Assembly: GCA_027036135.1 (NCBI GenBank)
Contig: JALVSY010000007.1
Location: 376,880-440,879, forward strand
From: Pyrodictiaceae archaeon
GTDB lineage: Archaea; Thermoproteota; Thermoprotei_A; Sulfolobales; Pyrodictiaceae
DNA length: 64,000 nucleotides
Reading direction: 5' to 3'
Every line of letters starts with the position of its first letter. The first letter of the stretch is position 1. The position numbers and the translations under genes were made by a program. Shown piece after piece: positions 1 through 8,046 of this stretch. Below the pieces are notes generated by a model. It was not told where the DNA came from and ran no database searches. It saw only the letters and a program-made list of their open reading frames with translations.

Positions 1-2
1 AT

Positions 3-1199
3 TATTATGCTCTTCTCGGCCCACTCAGAGGAATAATTCATGCAAAGCTAGGAGTAATCGTATTCACTGTAGCCGAGAACAATCCTCCAAGCCCCAGGCT
101 GTTACTTCATAGAATGAATGTAATACTATTTACAGCGCCCATAGCTGGGCTATATTTGTTGTACATTGCTATAAGGCGTAAAGAGCCCTGGCACCTTCCA
201 CTAGTAGTATCGTCTCTTGGTTTCTACCATGCACTCTTAGGAATGGCTTATTTCGAGCAAGTTGCATCGGTATTCGGCATACTTGTATCAGCTGCAATGC
301 TAGGGGTAATCATCAAAGATCTTGTATGGGAGGAAAAAACCGCTAAAAGAGGTAGAAGAAAGTATTCAGAGACCCACGAAATCCTCGCATTCTCAGCAAT
401 CCTATTAGCAATAATACTCGTTGCAGGTATGGCTGCAGGAGCTCATGTTTCAATCAACATGGTAAAGAACATGGCACCGATACAGCTCGACATGCCTAAT
501 ATGAATGCCCAGCAGTATGGATGGCTATACTTGCTCCATCTATTCCGGGATAGGACGCCAAACAATACCGTAGTAGTTGCTTGGTGGGACTACGGCTACT
601 TGATAACAGTAGGCTCCGATAGAGCAACTGTAGCCGACGGCGCAACAATAAATAGTACACAGATAAAGCTACTCGCAAAATTCTTCACAACCACTAACGA
701 GGACGAAGCATCAAATATACTGAGAGAATTACACTTGAAACCGAACAGAACACTGATATTGATACACGAGGCCGTACTCTACAATCCGGCCACCGGCGCC
801 ATAATATATACCCCAAGCATAGGAGACATAGCTAAGTCAACAGCAATGCTACTAATAGCAGGTGTAATGAAGCGTGGAGAGGGACTAACACAGCAAGTCA
901 TTAACCATTTCCTAAACTCAACAATATACCGTATGTTCGTCACCGCGCCATACTATATGAACAAGATCGGCATAGTATTCATCCCGTTCAAGGGCCCCAC
1001 TAGAGGCTTCAACGTTACCTCGGTATATGTTGCTGGAGTAAACAAGGTTGGCAAACCATACCACTTCAAGCATTTCAAACCATACCTAGTACTCATATCG
1101 CCCTTTGTTGATAGAAACGGTCACGTCCTAGTACAGAGGATAGGTAATGATACCTATCAGCTAGGCATAATATACGTCGTCTATAAGTGGACCGGCTAG
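3..1199 (+). CDS. aglB: AglB/STT3 oligosaccharyltransferase, C-terminal part (5' end outside window)
   Basis: Membrane enzyme that transfers lipid-linked glycan to Asn of exported proteins. The frame is open from the first bases, so the gene starts upstream. The first ~150 visible residues are hydrophobic membrane segments. The soluble catalytic part follows, with the family signature WWDYGY (582-599) and then a DRATVADGATINSTQ-like stretch typical of STT3/AglB. The protein ends normally at 1199. S-layer and archaellum N-glycosylation is the known role of the family. Which glycan is used cannot be read from the sequence. Confidence 0.9.
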   Translation, partial: YYALLGPLRGIIHAKLGVIVFTVAENNPPSPRLLLHRMNVILFTAPIAGLYLLYIAIRRKEPWHLPLVVSSLGFYHALLGMAYFEQVASVFGILVSAAMLGVIIKDLVWEEKTAKRGRRKYSETHEILAFSAILLAIILVAGMAAGAHVSINMVKNMAPIQLDMPNMNAQQYGWLYLLHLFRDRTPNNTVVVAWWDYGYLITVGSDRATVADGATINSTQIKLLAKFFTTTNEDEASNILRELHLKPNRTLILIHEAVLYNPATGAIIYTPSIGDIAKSTAMLLIAGVMKRGEGLTQQVINHFLNSTIYRMFVTAPYYMNKIGIVFIPFKGPTRGFNVTSVYVAGVNKVGKPYHFKHFKPYLVLISPFVDRNGHVLVQRIGNDTYQLGIIYVVYKWTG

Positions 1200-1332
1200 C
1201 ATAGATACAATATCGAGAAGAGACAACGGTTAGATATAAGTTCGCCTTAATGCCTCATTAACCCCCTGGTTTTTATAGGTGCAAGCAAGATAGCCTATGA
1301 ATCTACACCGGGTCTCCTAGATACAGTGTACC

Positions 1333-1839
1333 GTGGACTATGGGTGCTACACTGCCATGTTTTTCCGCAGCAAGAGGAGGACCGCGAGTCCCAGGGTACA
1401 GCTACTCGAGCTGGCAGTAGCTACTAGGTACGCAGTTTCAAGGCTTAGTCTCCTCGCTTCACGGCTCCGTTCGACATACGAAAGGACTAAGGATGAGTCC
1501 CTTAAAGCAATGCTGCAAAAGGTGCTCTATATGCAGGCCGTATTAGAGATAGCATCTGTCCGGCTTGAAACGCTCGCCGATATAGGACTTCTATCTTCAG
1601 AGGATCTCTCTATTCTTAAGCGCGTCGTCTCCGACTTAAAGGGTGCACAAGGCCTTGTAATGCCCGCTGTTTCTAGCATGCTTGCTGACCTCGACAATAT
1701 GATCTCGCACATGGCTTCTAGTGCTGGCATAGAATTGACTCCCCTAAACCCCGTGGTGGAGGAGCACGCAAAGAAGATAATGGAGGAGGCAAAACTCGTA
1801 GCTAATGAGCGCTTGAAGGAATATTTCCCGAGCACGTAG
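1333..1839 (+). CDS. CdvB-like ESCRT-III paralogue
   Basis: Predicted 168-residue, almost entirely helical protein. The pattern VQLLELAVATRYAVSRL, then a basic helix, then VLYMQAVLEIASVRLETL resembles the helical core of archaeal Snf7/CdvB proteins, which polymerise at the membrane during cell division and vesicle budding. It lacks the C-terminal winged-helix/MIM2 tail of full CdvB, so it looks like a CdvB1/B2/B3-type paralogue. The GTG at 1333 is the longest start. ATG at 1357 (MFFRSKRR) is at least as likely, since the basic N-terminus would then be membrane-proximal. A TATA-like TTTTATA at 1271-1277 precedes it. Family assignment is by eye, not by profile search. Confidence 0.65.
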   Translation: MDYGCYTAMFFRSKRRTASPRVQLLELAVATRYAVSRLSLLASRLRSTYERTKDESLKAMLQKVLYMQAVLEIASVRLETLADIGLLSSEDLSILKRVVSDLKGAQGLVMPAVSSMLADLDNMISHMASSAGIELTPLNPVVEEHAKKIMEEAKLVANERLKEYFPST

Positions 1840-1964
1840 ACTAGTAGGGAGAGAGCAGGCTATTAGCAACCTAATTTGTATCTTCTAAAAGAGGAAAAGA
1901 GTAGAGTCTTAGTATGTTTCTCGAGACTATTTGCATAAAGAAGACTTGGCCAGAGGCCTTTGAG

Positions 1965-2285
1965 ATGAGCCTTGAGGAAACCATTAGGGAGAAAATAATA
2001 AGAGTTCTCATGGAATCGCGTCGTCCACTAACTGCTAGAGAGATAGCCGAGGCCGTAGGGCTTGATCCTTACCGCGGCGAGGCAGAGGTCTACGAGCATT
2101 TGAGGCATATAGCGAAGACTCTTCGCAGAAGATATGGAGGCAGAGCGGTGCTATACATGATTCCTCCTCGGTGCAAAGACTGCGGCTACGTGTTTAAGGA
2201 TCTACGTGAGCCCCGAAAGCCTAGTAGGTGTCCTCGGTGCAAGAGCCAGCGCATAGAGCCCCCGAAATTCTATATAGAGACTTAG
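1965..2285 (+). CDS. HTH plus zinc-ribbon transcriptional regulator (COG3357-like)
   Basis: About 106 residues. A winged-helix domain comes first (REKIIRVLMESRRPLTAREIAEAVGL), followed by a C-terminal zinc ribbon with two CxxC knuckles (CKDCGY and CPRCKSQ). This matches the archaeal predicted transcription regulators of COG3357. The start MSLEET at 1965 is chosen over an in-frame ATG at 1914 because homology-like sequence begins there. The following gene starts 6 nt after its stop, so the two probably form an operon. The DNA target is unknown. Confidence 0.7.
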   Translation: MSLEETIREKIIRVLMESRRPLTAREIAEAVGLDPYRGEAEVYEHLRHIAKTLRRRYGGRAVLYMIPPRCKDCGYVFKDLREPRKPSRCPRCKSQRIEPPKFYIET

Positions 2286-2290
2286 CCTAG

Positions 2291-2545
2291 GTGCTAATTC
2301 TCAGGGAGAACAGTATGAGAACTATATTGACTTGGTTCCGGGGAGAAAAAGAAATTGTTGCACGCACATACGATGACGACGGTAAACTGGTAGCCGAGAA
2401 AATCTACAATGATGTATACCTCATAGAGGCCAAGGTGCCGATACTCCTGCCCACCACATTGGTTAGGGATATACGTGTCCTCGTGCTTGATCGAAACGTT
2501 GAGCTAAGGAGGAAGGGCTCTATACTAGTTATTGAGCAGCGGTGA
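2291..2545 (+). CDS. Small conserved-looking hypothetical protein
   Basis: 84 residues, with alternating charged and hydrophobic beta-type pattern (RTILTWFRGEKEIVARTY, then VYLIEAKVPILLP). I do not recognise a family. It lies 6 nt after the HTH/zinc-ribbon gene and 7 nt before the next frame, so it is probably co-transcribed with both. GTG at 2291 is used as the start; ATG 2315 (MRTILTW) is an alternative. Confidence 0.55.
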   Translation: MLILRENSMRTILTWFRGEKEIVARTYDDDGKLVAEKIYNDVYLIEAKVPILLPTTLVRDIRVLVLDRNVELRRKGSILVIEQR

Positions 2546-2551
2546 TGAGCA

Positions 2552-2974
2552 GTGCTGGAAGCGCGTGTGGAGAGGAGTAAGAGCAGGAGCGGTAAGCACG
2601 CTGTACGTGACCTTGTGCTCCTTGCGTCGAGTAAGGGTGAGGTTAGGGAGCCTCACCCCCGTTTACAACAGCCGGCGAGACCTATCTATTCTCGGGGAGA
2701 GGCTTACCACGTGTACATAGACGTCCCTGAAGGATGGTACTTGGTACAAGTGCATCTTGTCCGAAATCTTCGTGGCCATGTTAAGGGCTATATAGAGGTC
2801 TATTCTAATACTGGCGAGAAGCTCTTTCGCGCCGTGTATCGCAAGCTAAAACTAAGGTATAGTGAAGGGAATCCACAATATGCATGGATTGTTCAACGTG
2901 TAGCAGACTACCTCAAGCTACCTGTAAAGAACATTAACCTTGTACCACACAGTTATCGGAGTATGAAGAAATAA
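2552..2974 (+). CDS. Hypothetical basic protein
   Basis: 140 residues with a very basic N-terminal third (RVERSKSRSGKHAV) followed by a folded-looking beta/alpha segment (YHVYIDVPEGWYLVQVHLVRN). No family recognised. It follows the previous gene after 6 nt in the same operon-like run. The basic N-terminus could bind nucleic acid, but that is inference only. GTG start at 2552. Confidence 0.5.
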   Translation: MLEARVERSKSRSGKHAVRDLVLLASSKGEVREPHPRLQQPARPIYSRGEAYHVYIDVPEGWYLVQVHLVRNLRGHVKGYIEVYSNTGEKLFRAVYRKLKLRYSEGNPQYAWIVQRVADYLKLPVKNINLVPHSYRSMKK

Positions 2975-2986
2975 GGGCTTCTTTAA

Positions 2987-3067
2987 GCCACTCTAATAAG
3001 TGGCCGATGACCGGGGCCTCTAGCTAAGCCCGCCGCGAAAAGAGGGGCCATGACGTATTCACGGACC
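2987..3067 (+). ncRNA. GC-rich structured element A, related to the one at 29022
   Basis: A GC-rich patch between genes. It starts with a perfect 6-bp hairpin (GCCACT 2987-2992 with AGTGGC 2999-3004), then GATGACCGGGGCC (3006-3018), then a segment able to pair CCTCT with AGAGG, then GACGTATTCAC (3052-3062). The same core after a hairpin and the same 11-mer occur at 29022-29087. The 11-mer is complementary to the conserved 16S sequence GTGAATACGTC. No box D is visible, so it is not a standard C/D RNA. Strand is inferred from the antisense match. Confidence 0.4.
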
Positions 3068-3084
3068 GGGGGAGGCGCTTCGTC

Positions 3085-3234
3085 TTGAGCAAGCATGTTA
3101 TGCGACTACTTACAGAGAAGGAGATAAAACATATGCTCATCCAGGCCGCTAAGAACCAAGGTGTGTCTCTACAGGATATTGTTGAGTGGCTTTTACTACG
3201 AGGCTGGTATACGGGCGCGTCCTTCTTGGAGTGA
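3085..3234 (+). CDS. N-terminal piece of a probably frameshifted small protein
   Basis: A 49-residue frame starting at TTG 3085 encodes LSKHVMRLLTEKEIKHMLI and ends QDIVEWLLLRGWYTGASFLE just before TGA at 3232-3234. It looks like genuine coding sequence, with balanced charge and amphipathic helices. It overlaps the frame at 3161-3400, whose own N-terminus looks non-native. Reading on with a +1 shift at TTCTTGG (about 3223-3229) joins the two into one protein of about 104 residues. It could be a real frameshift, a sequencing error or two overlapping genes. Confidence 0.45.
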   Translation: MSKHVMRLLTEKEIKHMLIQAAKNQGVSLQDIVEWLLLRGWYTGASFLE

Positions 3235-3400
3235 TGTTGAGAAGAAGGTTCTTAGTAATGATGTTGATCCACGATCACTGGCTTCATTTCTCCTCGAGCA
3301 AGGTGTAGAAATAGATGAGGAGGAGTGGTTGAGAATACTTGACAAGTACTCCGGTCTCGAGGAGCCTAGATTTCTTAGGCGAGGAGAGAGAAGCAAATGA
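3161..3400 (+). CDS. Small acidic hypothetical protein (C-terminal part of the split gene)
   Basis: The segment from SWSDVEKKVLSNDVDPRSL to EEEWLRILDKYS looks like real protein. The first ~22 residues from GTG 3161 are antonymous to it in character and overlap the convincing upstream frame 3085-3234. No ATG/GTG/TTG exists in this frame nearer the good part. I infer that the native N-terminus is supplied by the other frame. The stop overlaps the next gene's start by 4 nt (ATGA), so the downstream gene is coupled to it. Function unknown. Confidence 0.5.
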   Translation: MCLYRILLSGFYYEAGIRARPSWSDVEKKVLSNDVDPRSLASFLLEQGVEIDEEEWLRILDKYSGLEEPRFLRRGERSK

Positions 3401-3990
3401 GGTGCAAGCCTGAAATAAATGAGTTCTTAGAGATAATACTAGGTTCCAAGTACGGTGTCTCTGAGCTAGTTTCAGCTCTTCTGGCTATAAGGGACTTCGA
3501 GCCCATTGGGCGAACCATGCTTTCTCGAATACTTGGGCTAGGGGATAAGAAAACAAGGAACCTGGTAAAGGCTCTTGAAGCCCTCGGCTTAGTAAGGGTT
3601 ACCCGTGCAGGGTCAAGCCTGACTAGCCGTGCTAGCATGTTCCTCAGGCTAATCAAGTGCTTTGACTCGCGTGGTTTCACGGTCTCACTAGTTCCTTGCG
3701 ATATCAGTGATGTAAATATTCTCTTTCTACGAGATAGGCTTATCATGTTGCTTGGAGACCCAGCGCTCCTTGTGGCAATTGGGTATTCCAGTAATTCTCG
3801 TATAGAGTTCCCCGGTGTACCACTAAGGCTTCAAAATGAGTTATCAAATATTGTAAGGGCGTTCACAGGAGCCGGGAACGAGGCTATAGCGCTTTTTGGG
3901 GCGAGGAAATGCTATGTTTGTTGCTCTAGCTTCTTACAAGCATTGATGGCCTCTCCTAGGCGATCGGCTACAATATCGCGTAGCCTCTGA
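3397..3990 (+). CDS. Winged-helix protein, DUF4443-like
   Basis: 197 residues. The N-terminal winged helix (SELVSALLAIRDFEPIGRTM, LSRILGLGDKKTRNLVKALE) is followed by an alpha/beta domain (residues ~100-165), the arrangement of crenarchaeal DUF4443 regulators. The last ~25 residues read antisense into the 3' end of nadM, giving a 79-bp tail-to-tail overlap. That tail (CCSSFLQALMASPRRSA) looks less protein-like. Start ATG overlaps the stop of the preceding gene (ATGA). Regulatory target unknown. Confidence 0.65.
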   Translation: MRCKPEINEFLEIILGSKYGVSELVSALLAIRDFEPIGRTMLSRILGLGDKKTRNLVKALEALGLVRVTRAGSSLTSRASMFLRLIKCFDSRGFTVSLVPCDISDVNILFLRDRLIMLLGDPALLVAIGYSSNSRIEFPGVPLRLQNELSNIVRAFTGAGNEAIALFGARKCYVCCSSFLQALMASPRRSATISRSL

Positions 3991-4487
3991 GCTGCATCAA
4001 TCCTCTCAAGAATATTGGCTACTGGCGGTGGAACGAGGTTACGCCAGTAATCGCTCCCCATTAGTAGTTTGCAGCGCACCATCTCGCCGCGCCACTTGTC
4101 TCGGCGAAGAAGCGGAGGCGTTACAGTCTTTATTCCTGCGTCGCGAAAAGCGCGTGCGACAGCTGGGTTAGCTGTGGCAACAGCTATTACAGGAGGAACA
4201 AAGGATAAGACGTATAATGCGTTTCCCATGAATATTCTGAGAGTATGAATGGTGGCCGTAATCACCCTTGATGCTTGGATCCCGCTCCACTTAATCGTCT
4301 CGTGTATCATTAGTAGTCTCTCGCCCGCGGTAAAGGGGTTTAGCCAAGTATGGCTCTCATCACTCATCCCGACAAGTACAACGACCTCGTCAAAGCGCTC
4401 CAGGAGCCACTTCAGCGCCTCAAAATGACCGTAGTGGAATGGCTGAAAGCGTCCAAAGAACAATACTCTGCTGGCATCACGGCTCAA
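3912..4487 (-). CDS. nadM: Nicotinamide-nucleotide adenylyltransferase (archaeal NadM type)
   Basis: Makes NAD from NMN and ATP in the cytosol. The nucleotidyltransferase signature GRFQPFHYGH lies at residues ~12-21. Further archaeal NMNAT features follow: GMSDESHTWLNPFTAGERL, and a C-terminal WRNLVPPPVANIL block like the archaeal enzymes. The usual second motif (SGTxIR-like) is replaced by GEMVRCKLL, which is worth noting. 191 residues is slightly longer than usual (~170). The NAD-kinase-like gene starts 98 bp away on the other strand, so NAD and NADP synthesis sit back to back. Confidence 0.9.
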   Translation of the reverse strand: MSRDASRVLFFGRFQPFHYGHFEALKWLLERFDEVVVLVGMSDESHTWLNPFTAGERLLMIHETIKWSGIQASRVITATIHTLRIFMGNALYVLSFVPPVIAVATANPAVARAFRDAGIKTVTPPLLRRDKWRGEMVRCKLLMGSDYWRNLVPPPVANILERIDAAQRLRDIVADRLGEAINACKKLEQQT

Positions 4488-4585
4488 GGTCCGTGGTCAC
4501 CCGGGGACGCGCCATCTAGGATTCTTAACTGGAACAAGAAAAGCTAATCTAATTAGCTCTGCACGGTGAATGTAAAGGGGCTAAG

Positions 4586-5725
4586 ATGGAGAAGGTATGT
4601 TTCATTGTTAATCCGTTGGCGGGGATAGGCGGGCCTCTAGGCCTTAAGGGTAGTGACGGGGAGGCTGGGCTTGAGGCTCTCCGGCGTGGAGCGAGACTAG
4701 TTGCTCCCAGTAGGGCTAGGGAGTTCATAGCTGAGGCTAAGAGAATAGGGGTACTGGATAAGGTTATAGTACTTACCGCTAATGGGTTAATGGGAGAGGA
4801 CGAGCTGAGGAGCGAGGGGTACCAGAGCCCAATCATAGTCTACAAGTATGAGACGTTCCCGACGAGGGTTGAGGATACAAAGAGGACTATTACTAAGTGT
4901 CTCAGAGAGGGGGCCGAGCTAATAGTATTTGTGGGCGGTGATGGAACTGCACGAGATGTTCTCTCTGCGCTAAAGCGAGCCGGGAGCACTGATACACCTC
5001 TGCTCGGGGTACCTGGAGGAGTAAAGATGTACAGCTCTGTATTCGCGGAGAACCCGAGAGCGGCTGCCCACGTTCTCCACGAATGGCTAGAGAACCCATC
5101 AACTTGTGAGGCGGAGATACTAGACATAGATGAAGAGGCATTTAGGCGTGGAGAGCTCCGCGTACGGCTCTATGGATACGCGCGCACTCCCTGTAGCAGG
5201 TTTCTCGTCGGCTCCTCTAAGCAACCAAGCCTTGGAACACCAGACGAGGAGGAAAACAAGGAAGGCATCGCCCGCTACGTAGTAGAGAACATGGAGCACT
5301 GTACTCTCTATGTGCTAGGGCCTGGCTCAACTACCGCAAAGATAGCTGAGCTAATGAAGGCTCCGAAGACGCTGCTAGGGGTTGATGTATACCATAATGG
5401 TAGGCTTGTTGCAAGCGATGTTGACGAGGAGACACTATACAATATTGTCAGCGATCATGTCAAGAGAGGCGGGAAAGTAAAGATAATTGTGTCGCCGATA
5501 GGTGGGCAGGGCTACATACTTGGACGGGGGAATCAGCAGATTTCTCCGCGTATAATCAGGCTAGTAGGGAAGGAGAACATAATAGTTATAGCAACTCATT
5601 CGAAAATAGCACGGCTTAAAAAGCTAAGAATAGACACTGGTGACCCTGAGCTAGACAAGGGTCTCCGAGGCTATATCCGCGTAGTAGTTGACTATGGCGA
5701 GGAATACGTCATGAAGATTGAGTAG
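4586..5725 (+). CDS. ATP-NAD kinase-like protein (COG3199)
   Basis: 379 residues. It has the diacylglycerol/NAD-kinase fold signatures FIVNPLAGIGG at the N-terminus, VFVGGDGTARDVLSAL (residues ~112-127) and GVPGGVKMYSSVFA. This is the archaeal COG3199 family, predicted to phosphorylate NAD using ATP or polyphosphate. ATG start at 4586 directly gives the family N-terminus. It is divergent from nadM and followed after 15 nt by a membrane protease gene. Activity on NAD is inferred from the family and the nadM neighbour. Confidence 0.85.
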   Translation: MEKVCFIVNPLAGIGGPLGLKGSDGEAGLEALRRGARLVAPSRAREFIAEAKRIGVLDKVIVLTANGLMGEDELRSEGYQSPIIVYKYETFPTRVEDTKRTITKCLREGAELIVFVGGDGTARDVLSALKRAGSTDTPLLGVPGGVKMYSSVFAENPRAAAHVLHEWLENPSTCEAEILDIDEEAFRRGELRVRLYGYARTPCSRFLVGSSKQPSLGTPDEEENKEGIARYVVENMEHCTLYVLGPGSTTAKIAELMKAPKTLLGVDVYHNGRLVASDVDEETLYNIVSDHVKRGGKVKIIVSPIGGQGYILGRGNQQISPRIIRLVGKENIIVIATHSKIARLKKLRIDTGDPELDKGLRGYIRVVVDYGEEYVMKIE

Positions 5726-5740
5726 GAGGGGATTTATCCC

Positions 5741-6337
5741 TTGTATACTCTCGGCAGAGAGGAAATAGAGCTACCCGAGCCTGCCTCCATAGCCGTAGCT
5801 GTTCTCGCAATTGCCTTCGGGTTCGAGGGAAAAGATCTAGTTAACATAGTGCATCACCCCCTCGGTATAGCTGGGGGAGTACTACTCGGCGCCATACTGG
5901 GTTTCATACTCCACGAGTACGCCCATAGATATGTAGCCGCCAAGGAGTCATGCTTTGCTAGGTTCACACTCTCCAAGACCGGGCTCTTGGTAACATTCTT
6001 CTCAGGGCTCTTAGTGAGCACAGGTATACCATTTGTAATACTAGCTCCAGGTTACGTCAAGATAGCGTTCTGCTGGGGTACTCCCCGCGAGGAAAACATA
6101 GCTATAGCTGGCCCTGCAACCAATATCGCTCTAGCCATAATTGCTGCCGCGTTAAGACCCGCCATACCAGGGTATAGTGGATTAATATCAGGCTTCGCCG
6201 GCATAAATGCCTGGTTCGCGCTCTTCAACCTTCTACCGTTCTACCCGCTGGACGGCTCAAAGATATTTAGAAGAAACCTAGCAGTCTGGATGATAATGAT
6301 ACTAGTTGCAGCATACCTAGCGGTTACAACCATATAG
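5741..6337 (+). CDS. Site-2-protease family (M50) membrane metallopeptidase
   Basis: 198-residue polytopic membrane protein. The zinc motif HExxH appears as HEYAH (residues ~62-66, in LHEYAHRYVA), and the distal motif as LLPFYPLDGSKIF. The segment AGPATNIALAII is the usual conserved loop of M50 proteases. The family cleaves substrates within the membrane. TTG start at 5741, 15 nt after the NAD-kinase-like gene, suggests co-transcription. Substrate unknown. Confidence 0.88.
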   Translation: MYTLGREEIELPEPASIAVAVLAIAFGFEGKDLVNIVHHPLGIAGGVLLGAILGFILHEYAHRYVAAKESCFARFTLSKTGLLVTFFSGLLVSTGIPFVILAPGYVKIAFCWGTPREENIAIAGPATNIALAIIAAALRPAIPGYSGLISGFAGINAWFALFNLLPFYPLDGSKIFRRNLAVWMIMILVAAYLAVTTI

Positions 6338-6343
6338 CTTTTT

Positions 6344-7069
6344 CTAGTATAAAAGGGTATAGTATATTCGCTTCCTCCTCCTACCCCTGCTCTCAAGCTT
6401 AACTATCTTTATCCCAGGTATCTCGCATGTATTCCTGACATGTGGTCCTCCATCAGCCTGTATATCAACGCCGGGTATCTCAACTATTCGGAGCTTCTCA
6501 ACACTTGGTGGAAGCCTGTCAGCTAGCTTAACTATGCCAGGTATACGGAGAGCCTCTTCACGAGGAAGCCAGTAAATCTTGACCCTAATGCATCTCTGCA
6601 TGATGTTATTAGTCTCCTCAACAGCGTCACTGATAGCTTTCTTCCAATCACCTACATGTATCTCGAAGTCATCGCGGGCAACATCCGGTGAAATATGTCC
6701 GCCGGTGACGCGGGCACCATACTTATTGTAGAGCACTGCTGCTAGCACATGACTAGCTGTATGTAGTTGCATCATTCTATACCGACGATTCCAGTCAATA
6801 ACGCCGTGAACTCGTGTACCAGGCCCTATGGCCTCAACATCTCCCTCAACAACATGGGCTACATCATCGTTATCCATAACCGTGTCTACTACTCGTAGCT
6901 CAACCCCATTCTCTGCTATTAGCTTACCAGTATCCGCGTCAAGGCCCCCGCTCGGCCTAGGATGAAAAGCCGTAGCATCAAGGAAGACCTTGTTGCCCTC
7001 AATCCTTGTAACAACCGCGTCAAACTCACGCATATAGCTATCTTGTTGGAAGAGAAGCTTAGCAGGCAT
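6344..7069 (-). CDS. alaX: Alanyl-tRNA editing protein AlaX
   Basis: Free-standing editing enzyme that hydrolyses Ser (or Gly) mischarged on tRNA-Ala. 241 residues. It has the N-terminal AlaX domain (FHPRPSGGLDADTG), the zinc-ligand motif HTASH (residues ~102-106), and a C-terminal block QADGGPHVRNTCEIPG. In many homologues a Cys sits four residues before the second His. Here it is Asp (ADGGPH), so the zinc site may differ. The stop is 6 bp from the convergent M50 gene. The upstream P-loop gene ends 39 nt away on the same strand. Confidence 0.88.
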   Translation of the reverse strand: MPAKLLFQQDSYMREFDAVVTRIEGNKVFLDATAFHPRPSGGLDADTGKLIAENGVELRVVDTVMDNDDVAHVVEGDVEAIGPGTRVHGVIDWNRRYRMMQLHTASHVLAAVLYNKYGARVTGGHISPDVARDDFEIHVGDWKKAISDAVEETNNIMQRCIRVKIYWLPREEALRIPGIVKLADRLPPSVEKLRIVEIPGVDIQADGGPHVRNTCEIPGIKIVKLESRGRRRKRIYYTLLY

Positions 7070-7108
7070 TACCTAGGCCACCAAGTACTCTACTACGCTT
7101 TCACAGTC

Positions 7109-7966
7109 TTAAGCGATTATCCTAGCTATCTCGCTTTTCTCTAGCAACTCGCCGAGCTCCCGAGGAGAACTTGCGGGCGGGACATCCACGATGATATAAG
7201 CGCTATAACGTGCCACTGATAGCAAGCTACTTGACCTAATACTTCTATCTCCTAGCAATTCTATAGCTTGTCTCAGTTTCTCCCCGGTGAATACAAGGGC
7301 CTTACCCGGCGCAACTAGAATGAGGAAATCAACACTATTCTCGACTCCACTATAAGGCAACAAGGAATCAGAGAAAGACTCTATAATGACAATATCCTTC
7401 TTAGCGCTTATGCGCTCCCTGCATTCCTCGAGAAGCGTGGATGCCTCGCTAGAAGCCAGGAATCCTAGAAACGATTTAGCATCGGATCTTTCTGCTCTCA
7501 GTAACTTAGCTAGCTCTACTAGCTTTTGCCTAGCAGCGCTGGGAACCAAGGAGAGATTCTCAACAAACACATAGTGACGCGTATCTGCTTCGTTGGTACA
7601 CCTGGTTACTCGCGCCATTACAAGCGACTTTTCTAGGCTAGATACGGATAACAGGTACTCACTAAAACCATGAAGCACCAAGGGATCAGGATACGCTATC
7701 AATAAATCAATAGGGTTCACAAAGCCCAGATCATCCAATGTGCCAAGATACTCCTCGTACATGAGCACATCGTTCCCGAGCAATATTCCACGCTTCTTAG
7801 ACTCAATAATAGAGCCGAACTTGTTCCAGAAACTATGCCCCGCCACAGGCTTATACATACCAACACTGAGGCCACGCCGCTTAGCAACAAGACCCAAACT
7901 GATACTGAGCCAAGTCTTCCCGGAATCGTATTCGAGTACCCCACTAACAATCACTGTTAGTGCCAT
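7109..7966 (-). CDS. Predicted P-loop ATPase (BioD/CobQ-like fold)
   Basis: 285 residues. The N-terminal beta strand and loop VIVSGVLEYDSGKTWLSISL has a deviant Walker A (DSGKTW, with long G-to-GKT spacing). KPVAGHSFW follows, as in the dethiobiotin-synthetase-like/archaeal P-loop ATPase group. A mid-protein segment ILLVAP/DFLILVAPGK and a C-terminal IIVDVPP complete the alternating beta pattern. Exact substrate unknown. It is transcribed away from the whiP-like gene and towards alaX. Confidence 0.6.
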   Translation of the reverse strand: MALTVIVSGVLEYDSGKTWLSISLGLVAKRRGLSVGMYKPVAGHSFWNKFGSIIESKKRGILLGNDVLMYEEYLGTLDDLGFVNPIDLLIAYPDPLVLHGFSEYLLSVSSLEKSLVMARVTRCTNEADTRHYVFVENLSLVPSAARQKLVELAKLLRAERSDAKSFLGFLASSEASTLLEECRERISAKKDIVIIESFSDSLLPYSGVENSVDFLILVAPGKALVFTGEKLRQAIELLGDRSIRSSSLLSVARYSAYIIVDVPPASSPRELGELLEKSEIARIIA

Positions 7967-8018
7967 GAGGCCCCCACTTTACTGTATTACTTAGGGCTAA
8001 GCCACAAGCAGAAAAGAT

Positions 8019-8027
8019 TAACTATAA
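8019..8027 (+). promoter_or_regulatory. TATA box of the whiP-like gene (leaderless)
   Basis: TAACTATAA is centred about 24 nt before ATG 8047. That distance places transcription start at or next to the start codon, as in leaderless crenarchaeal mRNAs. Nothing resembling a ribosome binding site lies between. Confidence 0.55.
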
Positions 8028-8046
8028 TCTAGTATGCGGGGACTGA

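Noticed and set aside
4350-4547. 65-codon plus-strand frame
   Set aside because: Shadow of the nadM gene on the other strand.
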